Positions 1-6,385 of a stretch of DNA of 6,544 nucleotides are shown piece by piece. The position numbers and the translations under genes were made by a program. The DNA comes from a bacterium. GTDB lineage: Bacteria > B130-G9. Positions within the stretch are counted from its first letter, which is position 1. Every line of letters begins with the position of its first letter. The stretch spans positions 1 to 6,544 of the forward strand of contig DATLAJ010000013.1 of assembly GCA_035527515.1 (NCBI GenBank), read 5' to 3'. The notes under the pieces were generated by a model. It ran no database searches and was not told where the DNA came from. It was given only the letters and a program-made list of their open reading frames with translations.

Positions 1-14
1 GAAGACGAGACTGA

Positions 15-1979
15 TTAGGCAGTCGTCTCGATCGGATTGTCTGATGGGTCGGTGTTTTCAAGGTGCTCGACAGCTACCCAGAACGGAATCGCCCTTCGAG
101 GTCCGCGTACCGCCGCGTTTGCCAAGGCTGCAACGGGCGCAGTAGCCCCTTCCAGCGTTGCGACCACCGTCCATTGATCCTCGTTGACGGCGTCGCAGGC
201 TATACCGAACGCACTGGCTCTTTTGCGGAGCCACCGTCTATAGCCAACTCTGGTGACCCTTCCGCGTACTCTCATCCTAACACGAAGGTTTGCAGCCGGT
301 GTCGGGCTTAGCTCAGCCCCAACTTTGTTAGCGCAGTGACGTAGAAGTTCTCGCGCCACGTTACGGGGCGGGCCCCACATTGGATACTGACCGGTGCCGA
401 TGGCGCCATGGGCGTTTAGTTCTATGATTGCGGCCTGCTGTTCATCGATGGGCTTGGTGTGATCTTGCAGAATGAGATCCAAGCCGCAAAAACCAAGACC
501 GGGAATCGCCTGCGCAGCTCGAACCGCAACTCGTTCTATGGACGGATGTAGATCATCGAGCACTTCGATACTGTCTCCTCCGCGGGAGATGTTGTTTGAA
601 TTTGCGAGATAGACCCACTGTCCCTTCTCCGGCACAGATGCCAGCGTCAAATCAACACTGTCCAATTGATATCGCGCCGCGTCGTCGAATTGGATGAGGC
701 GTAAACGCAGGTGAGGGTTGTGCGCGCGTAGTCTGTTCTTGTGAAGAATGAGATCCGCAACGTTGTGATCGCCGGTGCCGACAATTGAAGCGGTTCTTCG
801 GCAAACTGCGGAGACCACCTTGTCGCCTACGACGACAATCCGATAGTCGTCACCTGGAACATGCGTCTCAAGGAGTAAGTCATCGGATCCGAGTGGGCTC
901 TTTCCGTAGAGTTGTAGTGCCCGATCAAGCTCAGCCCTATTGCGAATGTTCGTGATGACTCCAATGCCACGGACTCCAGCTGCAGGTTTGCACACGACTG
1001 GGTAGCCGATGCGCTCCGCGTGAGCCGCAATGCGATCGCCGTCGTCACTGGAAAAGATACGGCCAGATGCGACAGGTAAGCCGCACCGTGCAAGCCGAGC
1101 ACGAGTGGCTTCTTTGTGGTTGCATAAAGCAAGTGAGACCCCGCTCGATGCGGGAGAGCGGCTCCACTTAAAGTTCAAGCGCGTTCCCGCGCGGTCGGTC
1201 GCTATGAAGGACCCGTTTGGCAACCTCAATACTGCAAGGCCATACGCAAGCGCTTCGCGCTCGACAAGGTGGCCCTTGGTGGCATCTTTCGGATGGTTCC
1301 TAACGAATGCAGCATCGCCGTAGACGTTTGCGGGCTTCCCTTCAAGGCAAGGTAGTGGAGGCTCTGGAAAGCAGACGCTGCGGTCGACCTCACCAATCCA
1401 TCGTTCATAAAAGTCCTCAACATCCGTCGTCGTGGTCACATCATCGCTGTCTGTTTCGACCGTGCCCTCAAGCCTGGTCAGCGCCGCGGCGAAAACGCCA
1501 AGAAGTTTGTGCAAGGCCTCGTCGTTTGACAAGCGTCGACGCATACGCTTGCCCAAAGCCCAACGAAAGGGGCTAAGAAGGCGAGTCCAAGACCTATCTG
1601 TGCTCACGTCGCGCAGGCTGCGAATGAGTTCATCCTGTTCATCTTGCTCAAAGGTTTCACAGATCTCGATCAATGCATCACTGAGAACGGAATGCACAGA
1701 GCCAGCGGGGATTTGGGTCTTGCCGAGATGTCGGCACAGCTCTTCAGCGACGGGCCATATCTGCGCCGGAAATCTCAAGCCCTTGTCGTGAGTGATCAAA
1801 GCTTCTGCAATGACGTGAGAGAACCTACTGTCGACACTCTGCACGTGGATTGCAAAATTTGCTTGCGGTTCCCCGGCCGTCAGTTCCGGTGGCCTGAAGG
1901 TCATGGCGCGAATCGTGCTCAATCTAATTGAGGTCGCTGCTACCGAATCATCGCATGGCTTGAGTGGCTGCATGGTCAC
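15..1979 (-). CDS. CphA-like ATP-grasp ligase with C-terminal acylphosphatase domain
   Basis: This 654-residue protein is a predicted carboxylate-amine ligase. Residues about 235-545 resemble the ATP-grasp half of cyanophycin synthetase. Visible motifs are YPVVCKP with ATP-binding Lys331, a glycine-rich loop at 335-340, LLLETHVPGDDYR with Glu371, a CphA-type insert at about 396-475 that includes VPEKGQ and ISRGGDSIEVLDDLHP, and the metal-binding pair Glu520/Asn522 in IIELNAHG. Residues about 565-640 form an acylphosphatase-like domain: VRGRVTRVGYR carries the expected catalytic Arg581, and Asn599 sits at the expected catalytic asparagine. Residues 1-230 are unassigned. No signal peptide or membrane segment is seen, so it is probably cytoplasmic. 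There is no Mur-ligase half, so it is not a full cyanophycin synthetase. The first possible start is GTG at 1979, overlapping the upstream stop as GTGA. The ATG at 1973 has a better ribosome site and may be the true start. The substrate is unknown. Confidence 0.88.
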   Translation of the reverse strand: MTMQPLKPCDDSVAATSIRLSTIRAMTFRPPELTAGEPQANFAIHVQSVDSRFSHVIAEALITHDKGLRFPAQIWPVAEELCRHLGKTQIPAGSVHSVLSDALIEICETFEQDEQDELIRSLRDVSTDRSWTRLLSPFRWALGKRMRRRLSNDEALHKLLGVFAAALTRLEGTVETDSDDVTTTTDVEDFYERWIGEVDRSVCFPEPPLPCLEGKPANVYGDAAFVRNHPKDATKGHLVEREALAYGLAVLRLPNGSFIATDRAGTRLNFKWSRSPASSGVSLALCNHKEATRARLARCGLPVASGRIFSSDDGDRIAAHAERIGYPVVCKPAAGVRGIGVITNIRNRAELDRALQLYGKSPLGSDDLLLETHVPGDDYRIVVVGDKVVSAVCRRTASIVGTGDHNVADLILHKNRLRAHNPHLRLRLIQFDDAARYQLDSVDLTLASVPEKGQWVYLANSNNISRGGDSIEVLDDLHPSIERVAVRAAQAIPGLGFCGLDLILQDHTKPIDEQQAAIIELNAHGAIGTGQYPMWGPPRNVARELLRHCANKVGAELSPTPAANLRVRMRVRGRVTRVGYRRWLRKRASAFGIACDAVNEDQWTVVATLEGATAPVAALANAAVRGPRRAIPFWVAVEHLENTDPSDNPIETTA

Positions 1980-3232
1980 GCCACCGTAAAGTCCGCATAG
2001 CTCTCCAGCGGCGTTTGCGCCGCCTCGATTGCCATTGCGCGTTGTCCAAAATGGGTCCCGCTCATTAGAGCCTCGATGACGCGTGCGATCGTTGAGGGTT
2101 TGCCTTGAAGGTGCCCCTCAACAATTCCGCTGGTTTGATCTCCTGGGCGAGCAAATCCCACAATCCCAAGTGCGTTGCAGGTATCGCGCAAAACCGGCAA
2201 GAGGAGTTGCGGCTCGGTAAGGCTCTCCGCGCGCATGAAGGTTGCCACAACATCAGCCGGAGTTTGCAGCCTTACAGAAGATTGCTCTGCTTGGTGGCAC
2301 AGAAATCTGTCTGCCAGAGACGGGGCGAGGGCTGGAGAGGCGATGAGGTAGCTCTCTAGTCGAGGCCGCTCGCAGAGTTCGACCACAAAATATGCTTGGC
2401 CCTCTCGACATAGGGTCGGGTCTCCGACAACGAGATCGACGGACGCGACTGCCAGTCCCGGGATCTCCATTGTTGCCCGCAGCGCCACATCTTTGAAGTC
2501 ATCATGCAGCCGTTCCACCAACATCCAGGTTTCTTCTGGGGTTGCCGCGGTCTTTTCGATGGCTGCCAGAAAGCGACCGCCACAAACGAGGCACCGAATG
2601 TAGCGTCCGGAGACATGTTTCTCGACCAATAGGCGGGCTCCGGGTGCTGCGACCCTGTGGCCCTGCTCGTCCTCATGAACGTTCAACGAGTTCTCGGCGT
2701 AGGCGGATGTAACAAGACTTCTGGCAGGAGACAGGTGGTCCTCGGAGCGCCGCTTCATACGTGAAATGGCGGAAAGGAGCTCCTGGTCACTGGATATCTT
2801 GTCGATTTTGGGGGAAGGGTTTTCGCCGATTGCCTCCTTGAGTACGACAGGGAAGCCATGACGAGAGATGAACCTCTGCAAACTCATCTCTCCCCGAGAT
2901 GAGAAAGTAATCCCGGGAGGGGTTGAAAGTCCCGCCAAATTCAGAAGTTTGCGCCGCAACCGCTTGTCCTGAGCGTATGTGACCCCCACCACAGTCGACG
3001 CCTCGGGCACCCCATGCACGAAAGACAAGACGCCCACCTCGTCTCCCGTCGGGCCCGCTAAAAGGACCTGACGCGGAAGCAGAAGCACATCAAGTCGTCG
3101 TGCCAAAACAGCACTGTGAACAAGATAGCCATCCATAAGCGGTGGAGGCAGAGACAGACCTGATGAAACCCCAATGTGATCACTTGCCACTGGCAACGCT
3201 GTTCGCCCCTTCTGATGCGGACAAATTCTCAA
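1976..3232 (-). CDS. Divergent ATP-grasp protein with degenerate acylphosphatase-like tail; probable pseudoenzyme paralog
   Basis: This protein of up to 418 residues is a shorter paralog of the gene that follows it. From Tyr36 it aligns almost without gaps to residues from 237 of that protein (YLVHSAVLARRLDVL against HLVEREALAYGLAVL), continuing through the YAQDKRLRRKLLNLAGL segment. It keeps Lys132 (VVLKE), Glu204 (LLVEKHV), Asp266 and Glu285. However, the glycine-rich loop is replaced by EAIGENPSPK, the 70-residue CphA-type insert is largely missing, and the metal-binding Glu-x-Asn has become Glu-Leu-Cys (285-287). Residues about 328-402 keep the acylphosphatase pattern (LGIVGFARPGD, VEGHLQG, VIEALMSG) without the catalytic Arg and Asn. 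I infer weak or absent catalysis and a partner or regulatory role. The start is uncertain: TTG at 3232 has no clear ribosome site, while TTG at 3196 follows AGGGG by nine bases. The last codons overlap the next gene by four bases. Confidence 0.82.
   Translation of the reverse strand: MRICPHQKGRTALPVASDHIGVSSGLSLPPPLMDGYLVHSAVLARRLDVLLLPRQVLLAGPTGDEVGVLSFVHGVPEASTVVGVTYAQDKRLRRKLLNLAGLSTPPGITFSSRGEMSLQRFISRHGFPVVLKEAIGENPSPKIDKISSDQELLSAISRMKRRSEDHLSPARSLVTSAYAENSLNVHEDEQGHRVAAPGARLLVEKHVSGRYIRCLVCGGRFLAAIEKTAATPEETWMLVERLHDDFKDVALRATMEIPGLAVASVDLVVGDPTLCREGQAYFVVELCERPRLESYLIASPALAPSLADRFLCHQAEQSSVRLQTPADVVATFMRAESLTEPQLLLPVLRDTCNALGIVGFARPGDQTSGIVEGHLQGKPSTIARVIEALMSGTHFGQRAMAIEAAQTPLESYADFTVA
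1981..1985 (-). promoter_or_regulatory. Ribosome binding site for the acylphosphatase-fused ATP-grasp gene, within the preceding gene
   Basis: GGTGG, within the last codons of the preceding gene, is seven bases from the ATG at 1973. It favours that ATG over the GTG at 1979. Either start places initiation at or next to the upstream TGA, which points to translational coupling of the two paralogs. Confidence 0.45.
3206..3210 (-). promoter_or_regulatory. Candidate ribosome binding site inside the predicted 5' end of the degenerate ATP-grasp gene
   Basis: AGGGG lies nine bases before an in-frame TTG at 3196. The more distal TTG at 3232 has only a pyrimidine-rich stretch before it. This argues that the real protein may start 12 codons later than the longest frame. 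GTG at 3190 is a third option but lies rather far from this site. Confidence 0.35.
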
Positions 3233-3293
3233 GAGAAAGAGAACTCGTGGGGATCAATCCATCTTGGTTTCGGAAAGAAGACAAGAATTGCTC

Positions 3294-4193
3294 TCAAGCA
3301 CAGCGCTCTGAAACTGGCAAGACCCGAACCGGCCAGCGCTCTCCCAATATGAGATCGTATTCCGGTGGGTCGAAAGCGATCCAGCCGGCACCCGGCGCCA
3401 AGGTCATTTCGCCAAAAAGGATGCGGGGTCCAATCGAGTACAAATCCACTCGAACAAATTCCAAACCGTCACCCAGAATTTCGGCGAGTGTCACCATATC
3501 ATCGAGGGTGCCCGGGCGCGGCATGTCAACCGGACCATCGAACCCTCTACGCGTAAATGGCTGGGGGCGCCAGAACCGATCATAGAACCGGCTCTTAGCC
3601 GTACCGTCACGTCCGGATATGATTTGTACGTAATGAACGACACCACCAAAGACATAGAACTTGAGATCCGTTGGCAGCGAACCGTCATCCTCCAGCAGCA
3701 TCTCCTCAACGAGAAGCTGAGGGACAATTTTGGCGTACCACCATTCATTGACCTCCGGCCCAAATCTTCGCCGCAGTATGCGCCGCCCTGCAGCGACAAA
3801 GGCCTCTCTTGGCAAGGCTGCCTTATCTCGCACCAGGAGATATCCGGCTTGGCCGCTACTATGGTTGCCCTTCAATACGAAACGGTCCGGCAGCGCGTCG
3901 TAGTCCACTGCCTCAAGGGATGTTCCGCTGTAGAAAAGGTGCGTCAAAAACTGGTGTCCCGCTCTCTTGGTAACAAACTCTCGAACCGCGAGCTTGTCTG
4001 CCAGGATGCCTGCCTCAGGAAACGGGCGGAACTTTCTTGCGCAAACCTTTTCGTTGAAGGTCCGCGGATGCTCTAGGTTGGGCCAATAGCCAAGATGGCG
4101 GCGAAACTCGATGAGTTCGTAGCACCGAGCACCCACGATTTGCCGATAGGCCCGCTTTACGTACGATTCAAGGGCGTCTGCCACGAGGCACAC
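3294..4193 (-). CDS. TupA-like ATP-grasp protein
   Basis: This 299-residue protein matches the TupA-like ATP-grasp family, named for a teichuronopeptide biosynthesis protein of alkaliphilic Bacillus and often annotated as polysaccharide biosynthesis or glycosyltransferase protein. Visible family features, in order, are LGYWPNLEHPRTFNEK (34-49), LADKLAVREFV (64-74) with its Asp-Lys pair, FVLKGNHSSG (105-114) with the probable ATP-binding Lys108, LLVEEML (160-166), the DLKFYVFGG strand (176-184), RFYDRFW (202-208), Asp250 in FVRVDLY, and GEMTLAPGAG (261-270), whose Glu262 is the likely metal ligand. The length is near the family norm, so it looks intact. There is no signal peptide, so it probably acts in the cytoplasm. 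By family it is expected to ligate an amino acid or similar amine to a sugar-acid carboxylate; the real substrate is unknown. It starts at GTG 4193, 15 bases after the upstream stop. GTG at 4184 is an alternative start. Confidence 0.87.
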   Translation of the reverse strand: MCLVADALESYVKRAYRQIVGARCYELIEFRRHLGYWPNLEHPRTFNEKVCARKFRPFPEAGILADKLAVREFVTKRAGHQFLTHLFYSGTSLEAVDYDALPDRFVLKGNHSSGQAGYLLVRDKAALPREAFVAAGRRILRRRFGPEVNEWWYAKIVPQLLVEEMLLEDDGSLPTDLKFYVFGGVVHYVQIISGRDGTAKSRFYDRFWRPQPFTRRGFDGPVDMPRPGTLDDMVTLAEILGDGLEFVRVDLYSIGPRILFGEMTLAPGAGWIAFDPPEYDLILGERWPVRVLPVSERCA

Positions 4194-4208
4194 TACTTCC
4201 GTTCTTCG

Positions 4209-5360
4209 CTAAATGATCCCGAACCTTCGATAGAAGTCGCAAATCCGCGGTTCATCGAGGAGGCCCGAATGTGCCTGCGCCAGTCGTACGCCGGTGTAGT
4301 TGTTGCCCTCCAGGAACACAGGATCCTGCTCCGTCAGGATAATGTCCCAACCTACGTAATTTATGAAGGGTAGCTGCCGCATGAGAAGCAGCGATCGGTC
4401 GCGGGCCTCGCCCCAACGAGGAAGCGACTGACCACGCAATGGGGCGCCAGTGTCGGGGTGGTTTTCGTACACGAGCGGGGCTCTCGGGCTTTTCGCATTG
4501 TGCTGAACTGCCGTGCCGAGCTTGCCCGTCTCAAGGTCTATATCGACAGACAGGCCTCCGCGGCCAAAGTTGTCCACTCCTTTGCTCTGTGTGGTGCCAA
4601 GACGAAGAACTGCTCTTGCAATAAAGGGTTCCCCATCACGGTCGCGCATGCAAATAACTCGTATGGAGTTTGTCGTGTGGGGATAGATGAGAGCGCAGAA
4701 GTCCGATTGCTGTATGAATTCACAAAGAATACGATCGTCACGTTCTTTGAATACTTCATAGAATCTGTCTAAAGTCATCGGCGTATCGTCGACTAAGACA
4801 GATTCTGGTTTGACGTCTACGAAGCTTATGCCGACCCCTCCGCCTCCTCTTGATCGCTTCATGACAAATCGCTTTTGCTGAGAGCTATTGTCACTCAGCG
4901 CTATCTCTGGCCATTCATCGGTCAAGACGACAAGACGCTTGTTGTCACAATAGAGATAGTTTCTGGGAACACGGACAAATTGCTTTGCTAGCGACTCGAA
5001 CAGCAATTTGTCTTCGAGAAGTTCTCGAACTGGTTTGGGGTTGATGAATCGGCTGAATTGTCGTTGCAGGTCGCTCAGATAGCGGCCTGACTGGACAGCG
5101 TCGCGTCCGTAGAGGAGGACCCGATCAGCCGCAAAGCCTCTCCGAAGTCCGAATAGTACGACCTCCAACGGAAAGTGCCCAATGCAAGCCCTGATCTCTT
5201 TCATGTAGCAGCGGGCAACTTCCAAAAAACGGGCTAACCATCTCAGCCCTCGCCCGGGGAGATAGGGAAGTTTGCGGGCCTTAGAGGGCAAATCTCCGTT
5301 TCTCGGCGTCTGAAGAGTGGGTGTCCTCGTCGTACTCTCGGCGCGCGCATCGAAAGCCAT
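4209..5360 (-). CDS. Sugar-transfer-associated ATP-grasp protein
   Basis: This 383-residue protein fits the ATP-grasp family associated with sugar transfer (Pfam ATPgrasp_ST), found mostly in capsule and exopolysaccharide gene clusters. The basic N-terminal region (1-95) is family-variable and contains no signal peptide. The core follows: LLEDKLLFESLAKQF (114-128), RFVMKRSRGGGGVGI (164-178) with ATP-binding Lys168 and an unusually glycine-rich loop, ILCEFIQQ (211-218) with Glu214, TTNSIRVICM (229-238), VDNFGRGGL (262-270), GWDIILT (337-343) with Asp339, and FLEGNNYTG (349-357) with metal ligands Glu351/Asn353. All the expected catalytic positions are present. It is the first gene of the four-gene ATP-grasp block. 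The ATG at 5360 is supported by GGGGA eight bases upstream and by an in-frame TAA that stops any extension about 20 bases upstream. By family it should form an amide or ester bond through an acyl-phosphate; the substrate is not known. Confidence 0.88.
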   Translation of the reverse strand: MAFDARAESTTRTPTLQTPRNGDLPSKARKLPYLPGRGLRWLARFLEVARCYMKEIRACIGHFPLEVVLFGLRRGFAADRVLLYGRDAVQSGRYLSDLQRQFSRFINPKPVRELLEDKLLFESLAKQFVRVPRNYLYCDNKRLVVLTDEWPEIALSDNSSQQKRFVMKRSRGGGGVGISFVDVKPESVLVDDTPMTLDRFYEVFKERDDRILCEFIQQSDFCALIYPHTTNSIRVICMRDRDGEPFIARAVLRLGTTQSKGVDNFGRGGLSVDIDLETGKLGTAVQHNAKSPRAPLVYENHPDTGAPLRGQSLPRWGEARDRSLLLMRQLPFINYVGWDIILTEQDPVFLEGNNYTGVRLAQAHSGLLDEPRICDFYRRFGII

Positions 5361-5368
5361 TCCAGCAT

Positions 5369-5373
5369 TCCCC
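5369..5373 (-). promoter_or_regulatory. Ribosome binding site of the first ATP-grasp gene
   Basis: GGGGA on the minus strand lies eight bases before the ATG at 5360. Together with the in-frame TAA just upstream, it fixes that ATG as the most likely start. Confidence 0.55.
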
Positions 5374-5487
5374 AGCCGTTAAAATGGGTTTCAGTTTACG
5401 CCAAAATCGGAAGCCGCTTGCGCCACTTTCCCTAAGTCTTTGTAGAAAAATGCGAATGAAGGTGGGGTGGTGCCCAGGGGCGGACAT

Positions 5488-5497
5488 TGTGCGCACA
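5488..5497. repeat. 10-bp perfect palindrome upstream of the ATP-grasp block
   Basis: TGTGCGCACA is fully self-complementary and lies about 130 bases upstream of the first ATP-grasp start. It could be an operator half of unknown type. Palindromes of this size also arise by chance, so this is only a candidate. Confidence 0.25.
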
Positions 5498-5540
5498 TCA
5501 TGGATGCTCGCTTCACCCTCGAAAGCGGACATCTCTGAGT

Positions 5541-5563
5541 TGGCGTTAAGGTACCAAACGCCA
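5541..5563. repeat. 7-bp inverted repeat just after the recombinase stop
   Basis: The arms TGGCGTT (5541-5547) and AACGCCA (5557-5563) pair perfectly around a nine-base loop that contains the palindrome GGTACC. It begins one base past the recombinase TAA. It could be a weak transcription terminator for that frame or a protein-binding site. There is no T-run after it in the minus-strand direction, so a classical intrinsic terminator is doubtful. Confidence 0.4.
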
Positions 5564-5564
5564 C

Positions 5565-6374
5565 TTAGAGAATCGCGTGGTCAAGGTGCAAACAACGCTG
5601 GTTGCGGGCCCCCGCAACCACTTTTACCGAACGGCCCATCCTCTCGTTGAGGATGGGACCTTTCTTCTCTCCGTCTCCCATGCCGACCTCGATCATCTGG
5701 GCAATCTCGCCGATGATCTCTATGTCAAAACCTTCCTCCACAGGAGTGATGACGACGCGCTCGAGAAGGCTCCGCAGCACCTCAATCGCCTCATCTCCGA
5801 TTTCTGGCTGGTTGAGAGCCTCCTGCAGTCGCTCAACCTTTTTTCGATAGAGAAGGGCCAAATTCGGATGGAGCCGGACGGGAGGCGCTGCCGCTGCAGC
5901 CATGCCTTCCTCGAGTTGTGCCCGCCGTGCCTCTAACTCGGTCAAACGCTGCTGCAGGCCCGGAGCGCGCAGTCCGTCTGCGATAGCGTCAATAAGTCCG
6001 TTGAGCTTTCGTACCACCTCCTTAAGTTCCCGCTTCTTTGCATCATGGAGTTGGTCCTCGTCGCGGCGCTGCCGATTACACTCTTTGTGAAAGGCTCGGA
6101 CGAACTCCTCTACGAGCTCTGGGGCCATCAAGCGTTGGCATAGGCCACTAACGATCAATGCTTCAAGAGACCCGCGCCGGATGCTCTGCCGGTTCGAACA
6201 GGTGCCGCTGCCGCGGGCGGCCGAGCAAGCGAGATAATCGCGGCCGATCGAGGCGTATCGGCTGCCGCACTCTCTGCAATGCACAAGCCATCGATAACCT
6301 GCGTCCGCAACTCTGGTTTGAAGCTCTTTGTGTTCAAGCTGGGCATCCAATAGCGACACAAAGCACTGCAACAT
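5565..6374 (-). pseudogene. Large serine recombinase, C-terminal fragment lacking the catalytic domain
   Basis: The 269-residue reading frame is the C-terminal part of a large serine recombinase. WLVHCRECG with Cys33 and Cys36, then Cys50 and Cys59 (in SAARGSGTC), form the recombinase zinc beta-ribbon. NRQSIRR, LEALIVSGL and LMAPELVEEFV follow, then a long charged coiled coil (about 100-190), RLHPNLALLYRKKV, and the usual final strands VVITPVEEGFDIEIIGEI. Intact family members have about 500-600 residues and begin with a resolvase domain bearing the catalytic serine, then a recombinase DNA-binding domain; both are absent here. Residues 1-27 do not look like the family. An in-frame TGA at 6378-6380 blocks any extension, and an unrelated frame ends at 6386, so the gene appears truncated. 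It should have no strand-exchange activity alone. About 35 residues after the last family strand form an odd tail that includes a DNA hairpin. An expressed DNA-binding fragment is possible but less likely. Confidence 0.8.
5599..5620. repeat. Perfect 10-bp inverted repeat in the recombinase 3' end
   Basis: The arms TGGTTGCGGG (5599-5608) and CCCGCAACCA (5611-5620) are separated by two bases. They lie inside the extra tail of the recombinase frame, encoding VVAGARNQ. The very GC-rich stem would form a strong hairpin in RNA, but no T-run follows. Possible roles are a terminator-like or transcript-stability hairpin, or a symmetric recombination or binding site. Confidence 0.5.
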
Positions 6375-6385
6375 TCTTCATAGCT

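Larger units (their letters stand above)
5361..5564. other. Intergenic leader between recombinase fragment and ATP-grasp block
   Basis: This 204-base gap contains no convincing gene. It must carry the 5' leader of the four-gene block unless transcription reads through from the recombinase fragment. I saw no strong sigma-70 promoter, no sigma-54 site and no complete nod box. It contains two short inverted repeats (5541-5563 and 5488-5497) and the ribosome site of the first ATP-grasp gene. An 83-codon frame crosses it but looks accidental. Confidence 0.5.

Noticed and set aside
1-30. Hairpin terminator at the end of the acylphosphatase-fused gene
   Set aside because: The arms (GAGACT and AGTCGTCTC) pair only with bulges, and there is no T-run after the stop; the window ends too soon to judge.
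15-1979. Full cyanophycin synthetase
   Set aside because: Only the ATP-grasp half is present. The C-terminal Mur-ligase domain is replaced by an acylphosphatase domain, and no cyanophycinase is nearby.
3142-3585. Plus-strand 147-codon open frame spanning the junction of two genes
   Set aside because: It overlaps two well-supported minus-strand genes in antisense and has a low-complexity Ser/Arg/Pro-rich translation without recognisable motifs.
3624-4076. Plus-strand 150-codon open frame
   Set aside because: It lies wholly antisense to the TupA-like gene, whose family motifs are clear. The translation shows no domain and has codon choice typical of an opposite-strand shadow.
5405-5430. Possible sigma-54 promoter beginning TGGCGC on the minus strand
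   Set aside because: The downstream element at the required spacing does not match TTGCA/TTGCT, so the site fails the consensus.
5470-5515. Possible nod box upstream of the ligase block (minus strand ATCCATGATGTG)
   Set aside because: Only the first dozen bases resemble a nod box; the conserved second half (ATCGAAACAATCGATTTTACC type) is absent.
5281-5532. Minus-strand 83-codon frame crossing the start of the first ATP-grasp gene
   Set aside because: It overlaps the start of a well-supported gene by 80 bases in another frame, with no family resemblance and no good ribosome site; probably accidental.
5577-5936. Plus-strand 119-codon frame
   Set aside because: It is antisense to the recombinase tail, whose zinc-ribbon and coiled-coil pattern is clear.
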